Assembly: GCA_034509425.1 (NCBI GenBank) | Contig: JAVTVJ010001355.1 | Span: forward strand, 124,001-188,000 | Source: Eopsaltria australis | Lineage: Eukaryota; Chordata; Aves; Passeriformes; Petroicidae | Length of the DNA: 64,000 bases | Direction of reading: 5' to 3' | Shown here: piece after piece, positions 9,481 to 21,454 of the stretch | Layout: the number at the start of each line of letters is the position of its first letter | How positions within the stretch are numbered: position 1 is the first letter of the stretch | Position numbers and translations under genes: made by a program | Notes under the pieces: generated by a model | Seen by the model: only the letters and a program-made list of their open reading frames with translations | Database searches by the model: none | What the model was told of the DNA's origin: nothing

Positions 9481-12400
9481 ATGAGAATGCTAATAATTAC
9501 AGTGGCACTAAATTGTGTTGGGGACACGGGAGGATGAGAGGCGCATTTGGGTTTCATTTAAAGCCACAGTCACCTTCCTGCTCCAACCCTGAGATGGGAG
9601 AAGGAGGAAATGCACCTGAATTCCTCAGAGATTGGATCCATCCAGCTCCTCACTGCACTGCTGGGAGATTGTAAAGACAAGCTAAAAAACTACATCTGAT
9701 TGTATTTCTTGGCTCAAAGCTTAGTAAGGCTGGCCCCACACACCTGGGGAGCTGGTACTGCAGTGCAGAGAGGCTTCCCAAGCCAGAAATCCAGGAAAAT
9801 CAGTGTACAGAGACCTGAAAATCCAAGGAATGCAGGGTAAGCCACAGCAAACGTTATCCTGCTTCATCCAGCGGCCAAACCCACAATTCTTGAGCAGCCA
9901 CAAAACCCCAGAACACCTGAACTCCACCCCCTGCACATGGAAACACCTGGAATAATCCCTGGATTATGAATATCCAACCATCTGATCAGTACTAAAACCA
10001 TTCCAGGCCTGAGGAGCATCACTCCCCGGGCAGGTTTGATATTCCCAGAGCTGTGGGATGCCAAATGTGCCCCCAGCGTTGCCTGGGAGGAGCTGCTGGG
10101 GGATCTCCATGGTGACAGCGTGTGTCACATCCCTGAGTTACCTGAGCGATCATTTCCATCCTTTCATCTGATCCTCACTTTTCATCTCTGCCTCGGAGTG
10201 TGCCGGGCTCCTAATGGAGAGGAATTGACAAACATCCTCATATTCCTTAGAGGAAAAGCAATTTTTGGCTCATCTACACTCCTGCAACTTAATTCAAGTG
10301 GCAGCTTTTGCAGGTGGAGCTGCTGAAGGGAGTCAGGAGTTTGCCTTTGACACACACACGGAGCCTGCTGTAAACTGGGCTGGAGAAGGGTAAGAGATAC
10401 CTTGCTAAATACATCCCCAAAAACCTCAAAAAAAGCTCCTTTCCCCCAAAGCTGTGCCTGGGGCAGTCCCAGCTCTCCCAGTTCTTCCAGCCCTGCTTGT
10501 CCCAGTGCAGAAATCCCACAGGTAACCTCTGCTCTCCCTCCTTTCTGGCTATGGCACAGAAAGTGAAGGTGGCTGAATCCAGGCCTCTCAGGAGCTGTGA
10601 TCTGGAGAAAGCTCCTGCAGAGCTGTCCCAGCACTCTGTCCCCCTGTGGCAGGAGTGGGGGATGTTGATTTTGGGGGGTGCCACAGCACAGCAAAGCCAA
10701 AATTCCCTGGGCTGTGGCTGCTCCCTCGCCCTCCTTCTCGTGCTCCCTAATTCCATTCTTAGAAAAGCTGAGCATTTTCCAGCTTGGCTCGTTAAAATCT
10801 TCAGTACCTTAAACACTCTGGGTTCTCTCACGCTTTGGGTTGTGCAGGAATCTCTTTGGGAGATGAACCCCAGGGCTGTGAAGGGAATTTGGAGGTGGGA
10901 GATTGATATCGCATCCAGCAGGCTCAGCAGTGTGAGATACTGTGGGGTGTGGCAAAGACAATTAAAATGGGGTTAATCAGCTATAAAACTGCTCCTGAGA
11001 CACCCTCCAAGCCTGTCCTGAGGCCAGTCCTGGTGTGGGTGACATTATGGGGAGCAGGGACTGATTGCTGTGCACCCACCCCCCCCCACCGCCTGCATTT
11101 TGGGGTTTAATCTTCTTTTTACTGGAGAAATAACTCCAAGAGATGATGAAAGTGCTGTTCCCAGCACTGTGCAGTCCCTGCTCCCCCTCCCAGCACAGTC
11201 CCTGTTATCTAACACCTGGTAGGGGATTTAAAAGGAGCTCTTCATCTCGTTTCATACATTAGTGCTAAGTTTAGCTCCTGTAGGTAACAGTTTCTGTTTG
11301 AACTAATAAAGAGGTATGTTTAGAATCTCAGGGGCACACTCTCCGCTCATTTGAAACAAATGAGGATTATATAAGGAGGAGCAGGAGCTTCAAATGGGAT
11401 TCATGGAATTAATTGGCTCTGAGCTGCAGCCGAGTGGAGCCATTAGCAGTGACGAGTGGCCCCAGCGTGTCCCTTCCCCCTGGACAGCCCTGGGGACAGC
11501 AGGGCCACGCTGGAGCACTCAGGACGTGGCTCCTGCAGAGCCCTGGCACCGCTGCCACGCTCCCCAAGGCTCCCCAAGAGTCCACCTTGTCCCATTTATG
11601 TGACTCCACTGAAGCTCTGCCTCCTGAAAGGGGCAGGGATGCTGCAGCCAAAGCCTGGAGGTTCTGCAGCCTGCAGAGAACCCCCGGATGGTCCTGATGG
11701 ACCCAAACCCACAGCCCTGCCCCAGCAGGGTGACACAAAGCACAAACCACACTTCACCAGACCACAAGAGTCGGCCCAGCTGCCAGAATTGCTGTGCACA
11801 AACCCGGGGCTGCCCGTGCCCTGCTCCCCCTGCTCCAGCCGCGCCTTCCAGCCCAACAAACCAAGTATTGATCCCATCAAATGCTGCTCAATCCAGCTGG
11901 GGAGGTGGCTGGGATTCCCTGTAGGAGCCTGTCTGCTCCTGGGACACTCCAGAACAGGGACAGGGGCTTCTCCATTTACCCCCTGCAGGATCCCTTCCAC
12001 ACTCGAATGCCCTAAAGCAGAACCTTGAGCTGAATCCCCTCAATGGCATTTAAAGCACCCTCTATTTTTGTACCTATGTATCTTCTGAAACTCCTTCCAC
12101 GTGTTCTCCCATCCCAGAGCTGTCTGCAGTCACAGAGCACCGAGCTGAGTGCAGGAAATTCAGTCCCCACCACAAAACCCAGCCTGAATTATGCACTGAG
12201 TGTCCTTTAAATTGCAAAGCATTATAAAAACTCACCCTGAGTAGTGCCATATAAACAGAAAAAAAAGAAAAAGGCCTCAGGAAGCTTCTGCAGGAGCTGG
12301 AGCCCCTCTCCTGGCTCTGCAGAGGAGCAGGGCCTTGCACAACCCTGAACCCCTGGGTGGGCTCCCATCGCCTTCCCTGGATGTGTCCTGAGCATCCCAG

Positions 12401-13714
12401 CTGAGCTGTGACACACAGAGAGTCCAGAATCAGCCAGCAATTAAAATAAATGGCAGCAAAACATCTCTTGCACCTAATTAAGGGCAGTAGTATTGGAAAC
12501 TCTTCGATTCCCACAAGTTCTGTGCTGCTTCACACTCCTGGAAGAGTCACCAGAGAGCCTCCCACCCTGCCTGGGCTCTGTCGGGTTGTTCACACCCAGA
12601 TTTAGGAGCAGGAGAGATCACTTTGTGCATTTGTTCAGAAGAACTGGGCCGTGCGTGTGTTTTTTGGGATTATCCACGAGCCAAGATTAAAATGTCCCTC
12701 TGGATTTCAGTGTCTGGGAGTCTCACAGCTCTCCAGACACGGCTGCTATTTCAAGCAAACCCTCTCCCCGTGCAGAATGTTCTATTCTCAGGTGTCACCT
12801 GCTCCTCAGTGCCACCCCCACAGGGAGTAAAGGGGGAGGGAATCACAATTCCAGCGTCATTCCCAAGGGAAAGGGGAGCTGGAGTGTCCCAGATCAGCGT
12901 GTCCCCCACTGCTGCTGCTGCTGGCATCACACTGGCACTCCCACCTCGGGTCATGGGTGTCAAAACAGGCATTTATTTATGGGCCTGCTGTCATAAAATC
13001 AGCCAAAATCACTTCAGTATTTTCATATCCAAGTTTTTCCAGCATTATTTTTGGCAGACGTTACAAAAGTAAGGAATGATGTTGTGATATTTATACAGTG
13101 CCATGTCTGAGGGGGAAAAAAACCCTGCCCAAATGTGTGTCAGTGTGAACACACAGCATTTAACACTGAACTCATAAAAATCTTGTGGAACATCCACCTT
13201 TTTCTGTGAAATATCCAAATCTTGTCACTCATCTCACCAGTTAGATCACTGATGGACTTTAGGCTTCAAGGAAAATGAATTTAAAAGTAAATTTTGGGGA
13301 AGAAAACAGTGGGAGAGTCTTCAAGATGTCCCTGGAATGTGGCCATCCTTGAGGGATGTTAACAGGAATCACAGCCCATCAAACTTGAGGCTGAGATGGA
13401 CGAGTCACCCCCAGGACAACTCCTGAGGTGCTCCACAGATGGAAAAGGAAAAATTGGAATATATTGCATGCATGGTAGAAAGACAAGTAAATATCCAAGG
13501 AAAATCCCACTGCAGTTGGGGAACCAACCATAAATCTCACCTTTTCTCACCTCAGGAAATGCTGTGTTTGCCAGCTGGCCAAAGCAGGAGCAGGGACAGC
13601 ACATTCCTTAGGGCTGCAAGGAGTCCTGGAGGAATTCTGTGTCCCACCTCCCATTGTGGGGGTGGGTGGGTGGTGCTGCTGAGTCCCAGGGACACCTCTG
13701 GTGTCACCACAGTG
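9481..13714. other. Unique noncoding sequence, 4.2 kb
   Basis: No gene, LTR or LINE is recognised. Frames up to 197 residues (10182-10775 minus) overlap frames on the other strand and lack domains. A C-run lies at about 11079-11090. An AT-rich, possibly conserved patch lies at 11225-11400. Segments around 9720-9960 and 11460-12000 are C/A-rich and may hold decayed repeats I cannot name. Confidence 0.45.
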
Positions 13715-13965
13715 CCACCCAGGCTGGAAGAGCCCTCTGAGGTCATCAGGCCCAACCATGAACCCAGCAGCACACTCACCATCCAACAACTCCCTCAAGT
13801 GCCACATTCAGGGCTCTTCAACACTTCCAAGGATGGTGACTCCTCCCCTGCTCTGTGACAACAATTCCCTGAACAAATTTCCCCTAATACCCAAACTAAA
13901 CCTCCCCTGGCACAACTTGAGGCTGTTTCCTCTCCTCCTGCCCCCTGTTCCTGCCAGGATCCCAA
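13715..13965 (-). repeat. CR1 LINE fragment of a longer-tailed subfamily, antisense
   Basis: From CAGGCTGGAAGAGCCCTCTG the sequence runs through CAAGGATGGTGACTCC, CTAAACCTCCCCTGGC and ACAACTTGAGGCTGTTTCCT. This is the antisense order of an avian CR1 subfamily different from the GGAAGGGACC type. It lacks the terminal ATTCTRTG repeat and is moderately diverged. A 139-residue frame at 13439-13858 overlaps it and is a shadow. Confidence 0.85.
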
Positions 13966-15214
13966 GGAGCCCAGTGCCCTGCCTGCCCCACTCCAGGGCT
14001 CTGATCACCCAGCCCAGCCTGAATTCCCACCTGGCACCATCCCAGCTGTGGGACCCTGTCCAAACTGGCACAAATCAGCGCGTGGCACCTGAAATCCAGC
14101 TGAACACCCTCACCCAAAGCAGGTGACCCATTTTCCACCCATTTTGTTGGAGCATTTCATTTTCCAGCCCTTCCTCCTGGAGGGCACAGGGCACAGCTCT
14201 GTTTTCCTACAGAAATGGATGAGAACCTCTCATCCTGTCCCCACTTCAGCTCCTGGCACCATCCCTGAGAGTTTGGAGAGCCCAGGACTGGGTTCTGCTC
14301 CAGAGCAAAGCCAGCAGTGCCTGCTCACTGAGTTTCCACACACACAGCCCTGTGCAAAGCCATTTCTGGGCTCTGGACGTGTGTCTGCAGCTGGAACCAA
14401 GTGCAGGGGGTTGGTCTGGGGGTAACAAAAGCCTCGTGGCATTTCCTGGCTAGAATGAAACCCGAGTTTAGCAATTACTCATAGCCTTGCACACAGCCAG
14501 TCGAGCTGACTGGGCAGACTGCAGCTAATTGGGTTTACAGGAGAATGAAGCTTTGATTGAAGTGCCTCGCTTAAAAAAAAAAATTATATTCCACATCCCC
14601 CCCTCACACCCCTGCTAACATCACTCTGGAGCCTGTAAAACAACCACCCCACACCTCAGCAGAGGAGAAGTGCAGGGGTTTTTATTGCTTTAGCAAGCAG
14701 GGACCCACAAGTGAATAATTGGGGGTGTTTGATGTGCTGTATTCTGATCCATAATTCAGGCTGCGTGTGCCTGACATTTCATGGTTTTGAAGTTCACAAA
14801 AGCCCTGCAGTCACCAAGATCCTGCTCGGGGGAGCCGAGGTGGGCCCTGAACAAAAGGTGGGGAGAAAAAGAATCCAAAGCTAATGCACGAAAACCTTGG
14901 AGAATGTAAATGAATGCAGGCTGGAGTTTACCGAGGAAATCATTCAAATTCTACCGTGGTGATTTATGAAAATAAAAAAGCCATATTTAATGAGCCCAGC
15001 AGGCAGCAGGTGCTTCTATTTTAACGTGCTAAAGGCAAAAATCAAAAGGCAGAAGCTTTTTCCTGTTTCATGGTCACAGTTTAAAGTAAAAAGCTCTTCC
15101 CTGCGCTTCAGGGATGTGCTGGGCTCAGCAGATTTGCTGCTCCAAGGAGGGTCCTGGGGATGTTCCTGGGAATGTGCTGAGGGCTCCAATTTCCACAGAG
15201 CCACCTGGAGAACC
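13966..15214. other. Unique noncoding sequence
   Basis: No gene is recognised. A conserved-looking patch occurs at about 14480-14570, with TCGAGCTGACTGGGC and CAGCTAATTGGG. A short A-run lies at 14572-14583. Confidence 0.45.
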
Positions 15215-15405
15215 CTGCCAGGCCTGCAGGGACACCTCCCACTGTCCCAGGCTGCTCCAACCTGGCCTTGGACACTTCCAGGGATGGAGCAGCCACAGCT
15301 GCTCTGGGCAAACTCTGCCAGGGCCTCCTCAACCTCACTATTAAAAATTTCTTCCTTCTAACGACTCCAAATCTGTGCTTCTTTAGTTCAAAACATCCCC
15401 CTCGA
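15215..15405 (-). repeat. CR1 LINE fragment, antisense
   Basis: It begins inside the tail at GCAGGGACACCTCCCACTGT, then GGCTGCTCCAACCTGGCC, CTCTGGGCAAACTCTGCC and TTAAAAATTTCTTCCTTCTAA. It therefore extends further into the CR1 body than most copies here but lacks the 3' terminal GGAAGGGACC part. Frames of 131 and 190 residues over it are shadows. Confidence 0.88.
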
Positions 15406-16167
15406 TGAACTTTTGTGTTGTGTTTCATCTCCTTTTCTGCCTGGAGGGGTTTATGGACATCCAGCACCTGGAGATGAGTGGCTCTGAGTTCATGCTGGGC
15501 ACGATTTCCTCCCCTCAGGGACAGCCCCTTAAATTCAGCCAGATTTAGGGGCAGGCAGCAGATGGGATTTGTTAAAATAGGCTCAAAAGAAATCACAGGG
15601 AAGGGAAGGTTGTGGTGGGAACCTGAGCAGTGTGGGGAAGGAGCTGTGCCACACATCCTCCCTGCCTCCACATCCTCCACCTCTCTTATTTATTTGATTT
15701 TGGAGACTGAAAATGCAGCATGAAAATTTCAGAGCTGGTGCTCCATCAATCAGCATCCGTGGGGCCGGGCTGTGCCAGCATCCCCACCTCCTCCACTGAC
15801 TCCCACATGGCTCATTGGGGGAAATGCCTAATTAAGAGGAGAAAACGAGGTTTTTAGGAAGCAAACCTCCTGACTTCCTGCGTGCTACATCACAGGAGAT
15901 GCCGAGCACAGGCAGAGAGGGACTTTGAAGGGAAACTGCTGCCTCAGAGTGCCGGGAGCTCTCAGAGGTTCCCACTTCAAAATTCCCCATTTGAGGCTGC
16001 GTGCCCCAGCAGCTCTGGCAGCCAGTTCCCCTGGAGAGGCCAGGAAGGAGCCGTGCCACACTCACACAGCTCTGTCACATCAAAACATCCAGCAGAGAGT
16101 GATGGCACATCAGAGCAGCTCCACAGCTCTGAAACCCAGCCACTGGTCCCTCTCCAGATGTGAGCTG
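15406..16167. other. Unique noncoding sequence
   Basis: No gene or repeat is recognised. Frames of 77-93 residues at 15832-16173 occur on both strands and lack domains. Confidence 0.45.
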
Positions 16168-16209
16168 GGATAATTCACCCTGCCCTCGTTAATGAACAGG
16201 ATAATTCAC
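16168..16209. repeat. 31-bp duplication at LTR insertion site
   Basis: GGATAATTCAC occurs at 16168-16178 and 16199-16209. CCTGCCCTCGTTAATG occurs at 16179-16194 and again after the LTR at 16666-16681. The simplest reading is a 31-base tandem duplication already present when the LTR landed inside the second unit. Confidence 0.8.
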
Positions 16210-16661
16210 TGATGCCTTTTCCTGGTCTTAGGAAATAAAGCTCAGACAGGGTCAGAGGGTTGGGGTCATTTCCCTCGGGATTTTAATAGGATCCCATTCG
16301 AAGGCTCACACTGTCCAGGTAGAACGCGGCGCCAAAGCCCCGTCCCCCCAGTCGAGTGTACAATTAAAGACTCTACACGTTAGCAGATCTACCAGGAGGG
16401 CCAATAAGGGGCCTGGGTGGGCTCACTTCCAGTTTACAGAATCTGTCCTACTAGGAGACCTTGAGTGCTTACAGCAACAGAGTGTTTGGTCTCTAACTCT
16501 CCATGGTTCCAGGGGTGTTTGGTCTCCCAGCCCTATAAACACCATGGAACTAGGCTAAACTATCACCTAAAGCATCACAAGTGTGCATGCTGATACTTGT
16601 GAATGTAGGGAACAGTGTGAGAAGTATTCAGGAGAAAAGCAGAAAAATCCTTCAGGCATCA
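16210..16661. mobile_element. Solo LTR of an endogenous retrovirus, copy 1
   Basis: The element starts TGATGCCT and ends AGGCATCA, giving TG...CA ends with a short inverted repeat. It aligns along its whole length with the reverse complement of 24788-25226. The flanking 4-base duplication is imperfect: TCAC at 16206-16209 and TCAT at 16662-16665. Inside are a CCAAT-like GGCCAATAAGGGG at about 16409, a CCTATAAACACC box at about 16533 and an AATTAAAG word at 16361. No internal retroviral genes adjoin it, so it is a solo LTR. Transcriptional direction is not certain. The 4-base duplication would fit a gammaretrovirus-like (ERV1) class. Confidence 0.85.
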
Positions 16662-16824
16662 TCATCCTGCCCTCGTTAATGCACGGCTGCTGCTCAGCCC
16701 TGGGGCAGGTGGAGGGCTGGGGATTCAGACTCAGAACTCCTCTAAAAACCCACAGCTGACCCCACAGAAAGGTGGGAGCAGCCTGTCCATGGTGCAGGGA
16801 GGGACAGCTGGGCCAGGGAGCCCC
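16662..16824. other. Short unique spacer
   Basis: This segment holds the right copy of the duplicated insertion site and then unique DNA up to a CR1 tail. Nothing else is recognised. Confidence 0.5.
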
Positions 16825-16890
16825 TGAATTGGGTTGGACTCAAAGATCTTAAAGGTCTCTTCCAACCAAGTGATTCGGTGATTCTGTGAA
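16825..16890 (+). repeat. CR1 LINE terminal fragment, sense
   Basis: TTGGGTTGGACTCAAAGATC, then TCTCTTCCAACCAAGTGATT, ending GATTCGGTGATTCTGTGAA, which is the terminal ATTCTRTG-type repeat. Only the last ~65 bases of the LINE remain. It faces the antisense copy at 16904 with the 3' ends about 14 bases apart. Confidence 0.9.
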
Positions 16891-16903
16891 TGCCCTGCAC
16901 ACA

Positions 16904-17068
16904 AATCCCAGACTGGTTGGGGTTGGGAGGGACCTTAAAGCCCATCCAGTGCCACCCCTGAGACACCTCCCACCATCCCAGGCTGCTCCAAGCCCTGCCC
17001 AGCCTGGCCTTGGGCACTGCCAGGGATCCAGGGGCAGCCACAGCTGCTCTGGGCACCCTGTGCCAGGG
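16904..17068 (-). repeat. CR1 LINE 3' tail, antisense
   Basis: It starts AATCCCAGACTGGTTGGGGT, then GGGACCTTAAAGCCCATCCA, TCCCAGGCTGCTCCAAGCCC and CTCTGGGCACCCTGTGCC. The GCCATGGCAG segment present in other copies is missing, so a short internal deletion is likely. Confidence 0.93.
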
Positions 17069-18369
17069 AGAGTTTTGTCTGGCTCATTTCAGACTGAACC
17101 AAACCTTGCAAAGAGTGGAATTATCTCGTGAGGTTATTTAGTGCAAGGACAAGAGAGGTAGGAATGGCATGGCCCAGGGGTTTCCCCCTGGAGTGAGAGG
17201 CCAGGGAGATCCTTCCCACAGGGTGTGAGTGGGAAGTCCCAGGGAATGCTCCTCAGGCTCCAGGGACAGGCAGAGAGCTGTGTGCACCAGCTGTGAATTC
17301 CCACTCCCCACATCAATCCCCAGCACAGGAAATGAGCCCTGCAGCCCTTCCACATCCTCAGTGAGCTCCTCTGCCTGCTGCAGAGGGAGGTGACACCAGG
17401 CAGGAGCTCCCTGAGCAGGGACAGGGACATCCATCACCCTGGGTCCCACTCCCCATTCCAGGGATTCAGGGCCACCACCCCGTGTCACCCAGGGCTGTTG
17501 CCATGGCAATTGGGAACCATTAAAAATAAATAAACTGATTTTTATGACACAACTCACAGAGTGCCTGGCTTCTGCAAGGAGTTTAAATTTGGCCTGTTTG
17601 GTTAATTTGATGAGATGCCACGAGTGAGGGCCTGATGTGAAACCACAAGTCATTTTTCTCCTTGGAAGAGTGGATAACTGAGTCTATTAATCCAACAATA
17701 CATTTAAACTGAGTTATTGTGACAAGGGACTTCCATTATCCATTTCATCGAGTTGCAAACTGTCAGAATAAATCTCCAGGGGTTCAGGAAAAAAGCTGCC
17801 TGCCTTTGTTGGCTGTTTTTATATGCCACAACAGTTTGATTTGGTTCACTTTAACTCCTGATACTGTACAGCTCTACAGGGGGAGGCTCACAGGGAACCT
17901 GCTACAGAAAATGGCAACTTTATGGTCAAAGTTGTTTTTAAAAAAGGAGCCAGGACTGTAAAGCTTGACCACCTCAACATTGACTTCAATGACCCTTTTC
18001 CTTATAAATTAGAGGTTTTGACTATAAATGGTTCTCCCTTTGGAACCAACATTTGCAAATTAAAAGGTGCTTTCTTAAAGCTCTGCTTTTATCTTCTAAA
18101 ACAAATTGACTTAAAGAGTTAAAACCCTTATAACCAGAAATTACTCAACATAAAGCATAAAATGGAAGCAAGAGGATCCAGCTTAAGATTCCAAACTGGA
18201 ATTCAGGAGTTTTAATTTCAGTGACTTAGCTGAAAGGCAACTCATTCTCCCACCAGCTCTGCAGAGGATGGTGATCCTTAATTATCCTTTGTTTGCTTGT
18301 TTTTGTAATTAAAGCTGTCCTAGAAGAAAATTCTTCATTGATGTAACTCGCCATGAAGTTGGGAGGGCA
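17069..18369. other. Unique noncoding sequence
   Basis: No gene is recognised. The 171-residue minus frame at 17138-17653 lacks a domain. From 17650 the DNA is AT-rich and single copy, without a clear repeat. Confidence 0.45.
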
Positions 18370-18726
18370 GAAAGGATGGAACTGCAACAGAGAAGGAAAG
18401 AAGGAGGAGGAGAAGGAAAGGAGAAGGAAAGGGAAAGGAAAGGAGAAGGAAAGGGAAAGGAAAGGAGAAGGAGGAGGAGAAGGAAGGAGAAGGAGGAGGA
18501 GAATGAAAGGAGAATGAAAGGAGAAGGAAAGGAAAAGGAAAGGGAAGGGAAAGGAGAAGGAAAGGAGAGGGAAAGGAAAAGGAAAGGAGAAGGAAGGGGA
18601 AGGAAAGGAGAAGGAGAAGGAAGGAGAAGGAGAAGGAGAAGGAGAAGGAGAAGGAGAAGGAGAAGGAGAAGGAGAAGGAGAAGGAGAAGGAGAAGGAGAA
18701 GGAGAAGGAGAAGGAGAAGGAGAAGG
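18370..18726. repeat. Pure purine (GGAGAA/GGAAAG) tract
   Basis: From about 18390 to 18726 the plus strand is almost all A and G. It starts as irregular AAGGAAAGGAGAAGG mixtures and ends as a regular GGAGAA hexamer array of about 20 units (18600-18726). The 187-residue Arg/Glu/Lys frame and the minus-strand Ser/Pro frames are products of the repeat. Confidence 0.97.
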
Positions 18727-21320
18727 CGTCAGTGTCACTCAGGGCCTGAAAAGCAGCCATGGAAAATTCCCAGTGAATTCAGATCCCGTGTGCTCACACC
18801 CAGCAGTGGAGGAGGAGGTGCCACCATGCCAGGAGCTGCCTGGGGAGTTTGTTTTCCATCTGTCCCCACAGCTGCAGCCCTGGCCAGTCCCCCACAGAAC
18901 GGGACCTTTGAGGTTTCTCCTGCAGCAGTGACACTTTAACCCCAGTGCAGCTCTTGGTTGTCAATTAATCCCCTCAAGTTTCATTTCAAAGCCTCTGTGA
19001 GCTGCAGGAAGCCCAGAGAGGGGCAGAGACGTGCACAGCAACACCCCCCACACTCTAATTACAGCCTTTACAGATAAATACTAGTTTTTGAGAAGTGAAT
19101 TTTAAAGGTTTTTAAGCAGTGCTCAGAGCTGGCTGTGCTCCCATGCAAAACACACAGAAGTTCAACACCCAAGTGAACTGGAGGGGAAAAAAATAAGAAA
19201 ATCAAACTCAAGAGGGCAGACAAGAGATAAACCCCTGGCTGGGATGGAGCAGAGTCCCAGCTCTGGATCTGGAGTGCAGGTGGCATTGATGGCACTGGGA
19301 AGTGCCAGAGCTGGGGATTTGCTCTGATTTTCAGCAGCTGCAGCTCCCTGAGCCAGGGATCCCAGCCTGGATGGACAGACAGACCTTGCAGGCTTGGGAA
19401 GGAAGAGGGGCTGTGCTCTGTGTCAGGTTGAAATCAATATTTTGGCCAGTCCCAGTCCATAGAATATCTCACTTCATGCACCCAAGGGCAAGAAAAGAAG
19501 AAAAAAAAAATCTGTCTTAAAGCCCTTTACATCTTGGATTGATTTCTTTAGGAAGGATTCACTGAGAAATAAACATTGTGAGACTTCAAGTGCTTTTAAT
19601 TCCACCCTCTCAGCACTGAGAAACATTTTCATTGCTGTGAAACAATGGAAGCTCTGATTCCTGCCCAAAGTCCCCCTTTGCTCTCAGGAGGTGGCTGGCA
19701 GCTCAGCACAAAATGTCACTGTCACAACTTCACAGCCCCAGCCCTCTTTTGATCCAGTCTGGGGAGTGAGAAGAGATGCAAGATGCTCCTTCCTTCACTG
19801 TCACCACAGAGCATTCATTAGCTTTAATTATTTTTGAGGTTCTAGGGGGAACCATTAAAAAAATTAATCACAAATGGAAGGAGCAGCAGCCGTGTGTGGC
19901 CGTAAAAAGACAATAAAAGCATTTGAGGATCCACGCTTGTTATGATTTACACTCCAAACAGGACTGGAGGTAGCATATGGTGATTGCCATAAAGTAACAT
20001 TTATTATAAAAACACAGAGATTTATCTCCCAGCTTGCTTGGATGCAAGAAGTTACATTTATTTTAACTGATACTCAAATTGTTGTAATACCAGAACTGGG
20101 TTTTGTTTCTTTTTTTGTACTAAGGCAGAGCTCAGTTTTTCCCATGAATCCATCCTTTAGCAGAGTGTTTTGCACTGATTGCAGCTGAGCTGGGCACATC
20201 CCTGCACGCAGGTGATGCCTTTGGTTTCTGCCTTTTTCCTTTTCTATGTTCCCTGTACTCTTTGCACACACATTTGTAGCTCTGTTCCTATTGTGTTCAT
20301 AGCTGGTTTTCCCAGTGCTTTTCCATGGCCTTTCCCTAAGCACAAAGACAAAACAAATCCCAGAGCTCCAAGCCCTGGGGGTGCCAGGCCCTGTCCTATC
20401 TCGGCTCTTCCTGGGAACCAAGGCCCAGAACAACTCTGAGGTTCATTTTCATCAACAAAGCCCAGCCAGTGCTGAGAGGGGCTCCAGAGAAGGGGCTGGA
20501 CCTGGGGGGGAATTGAATCACCACTTGCCCTCCTAATTGGTGCTTTTAATCAATTCTGCTGATTTCCTAAAAGCTATAAATATGTCCTCACCCCTGGAGG
20601 GGCTGGGCTTTTATGGACACCTTTCCATAACTGCTCCTGAAGAGCTTCCAAATAAAGATCCCCTTTTATATCCCCTCCTTGCTAAAATGATCTCGAGTTT
20701 CTTTTCCAGGTTGGAGGAAAAGGCAGCACAGGAAGGGTTTGGACATAGGTCAGCTCCTGCTCTGGGGCACCCACTGTGTCACCAGCTCTGTGGCCACCAG
20801 AAGGTGCCACCTCTGACTGCAGCACTGGGCTCCACGTGCCCAAAAGGACCCTCCCAGCAGCCCAAGGTTTGCTTTAATTTCAGCATCTCAAGCCTGGTAA
20901 ATATCTAATAAATAGCTATAAACAGGGTGTTGTTTTTATTGTAAATAAGAAAAATGATACGTGAAATGATCACCTCAGTTTGTTCTTGCAGGGAGGAACT
21001 TCAGAAAAAGCAGGAATTTACAGCAGAGACACTCCTCCAAGAAGGTGGCACAAATCTTATGGGGTGTTCCTATTAAAATCTGGAAATTGTGGAACTTTAA
21101 CACCCTGAGGAGCAGGACAGGACACACCATTAGGGGAGGTGGTGACACAGGGCTGGCTGCACCTGGCTGCACCCCATGGACAACATCAACCCCTGCAGCA
21201 GCACAGAATCCCCCTGGATTTCAATCCTGACACCCACCACGGATGAGGCTCTGGGGGCACAGCCAAGTTCTGCTCCCAGGGGCCATGGGAGTGAATTTTG
21301 AGTTCAGCACTAATGGACTC
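18727..21320. other. Unique noncoding sequence
   Basis: No gene or interspersed repeat is recognised. Frames of 60-123 residues lie on both strands. An AT-rich unique part runs from 19800 to 20060. Confidence 0.45.
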
Positions 21321-21334
21321 GAGTGGAACTGCCT

Positions 21335-21353
21335 CAATAAATAAATAAATAAC
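21335..21353. repeat. AAAT microsatellite
   Basis: Four to five AAAT units are present in a short AT-rich patch. A five-base AATCC repeat, four units, follows at 21429-21450. Confidence 0.8.
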
Positions 21354-21454
21354 CAGAAATAAAGGAGTTCTGGATAGCTGTGACCTCTCCTCCTTTATTT
21401 ACTGTCTAATTCAATATTTTTAATTCCCCCAATCCAATCCAATCCAATCCAGAG

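Noticed and set aside
13715..13965. A coding exon with conserved-looking reading frame
   Set aside because: The block is the antisense tail of a CR1 subfamily.
16179..16681. 16-base target duplication of a LINE or SINE
   Set aside because: The same segment is part of a 31-base tandem duplication on the left side, and the element has LTR-type TG...CA ends with a 4-base duplication.
18226..18939. Arg/Glu/Lys-rich and Ser/Pro-rich proteins
   Set aside because: They are translations of the purine tract and its complement.
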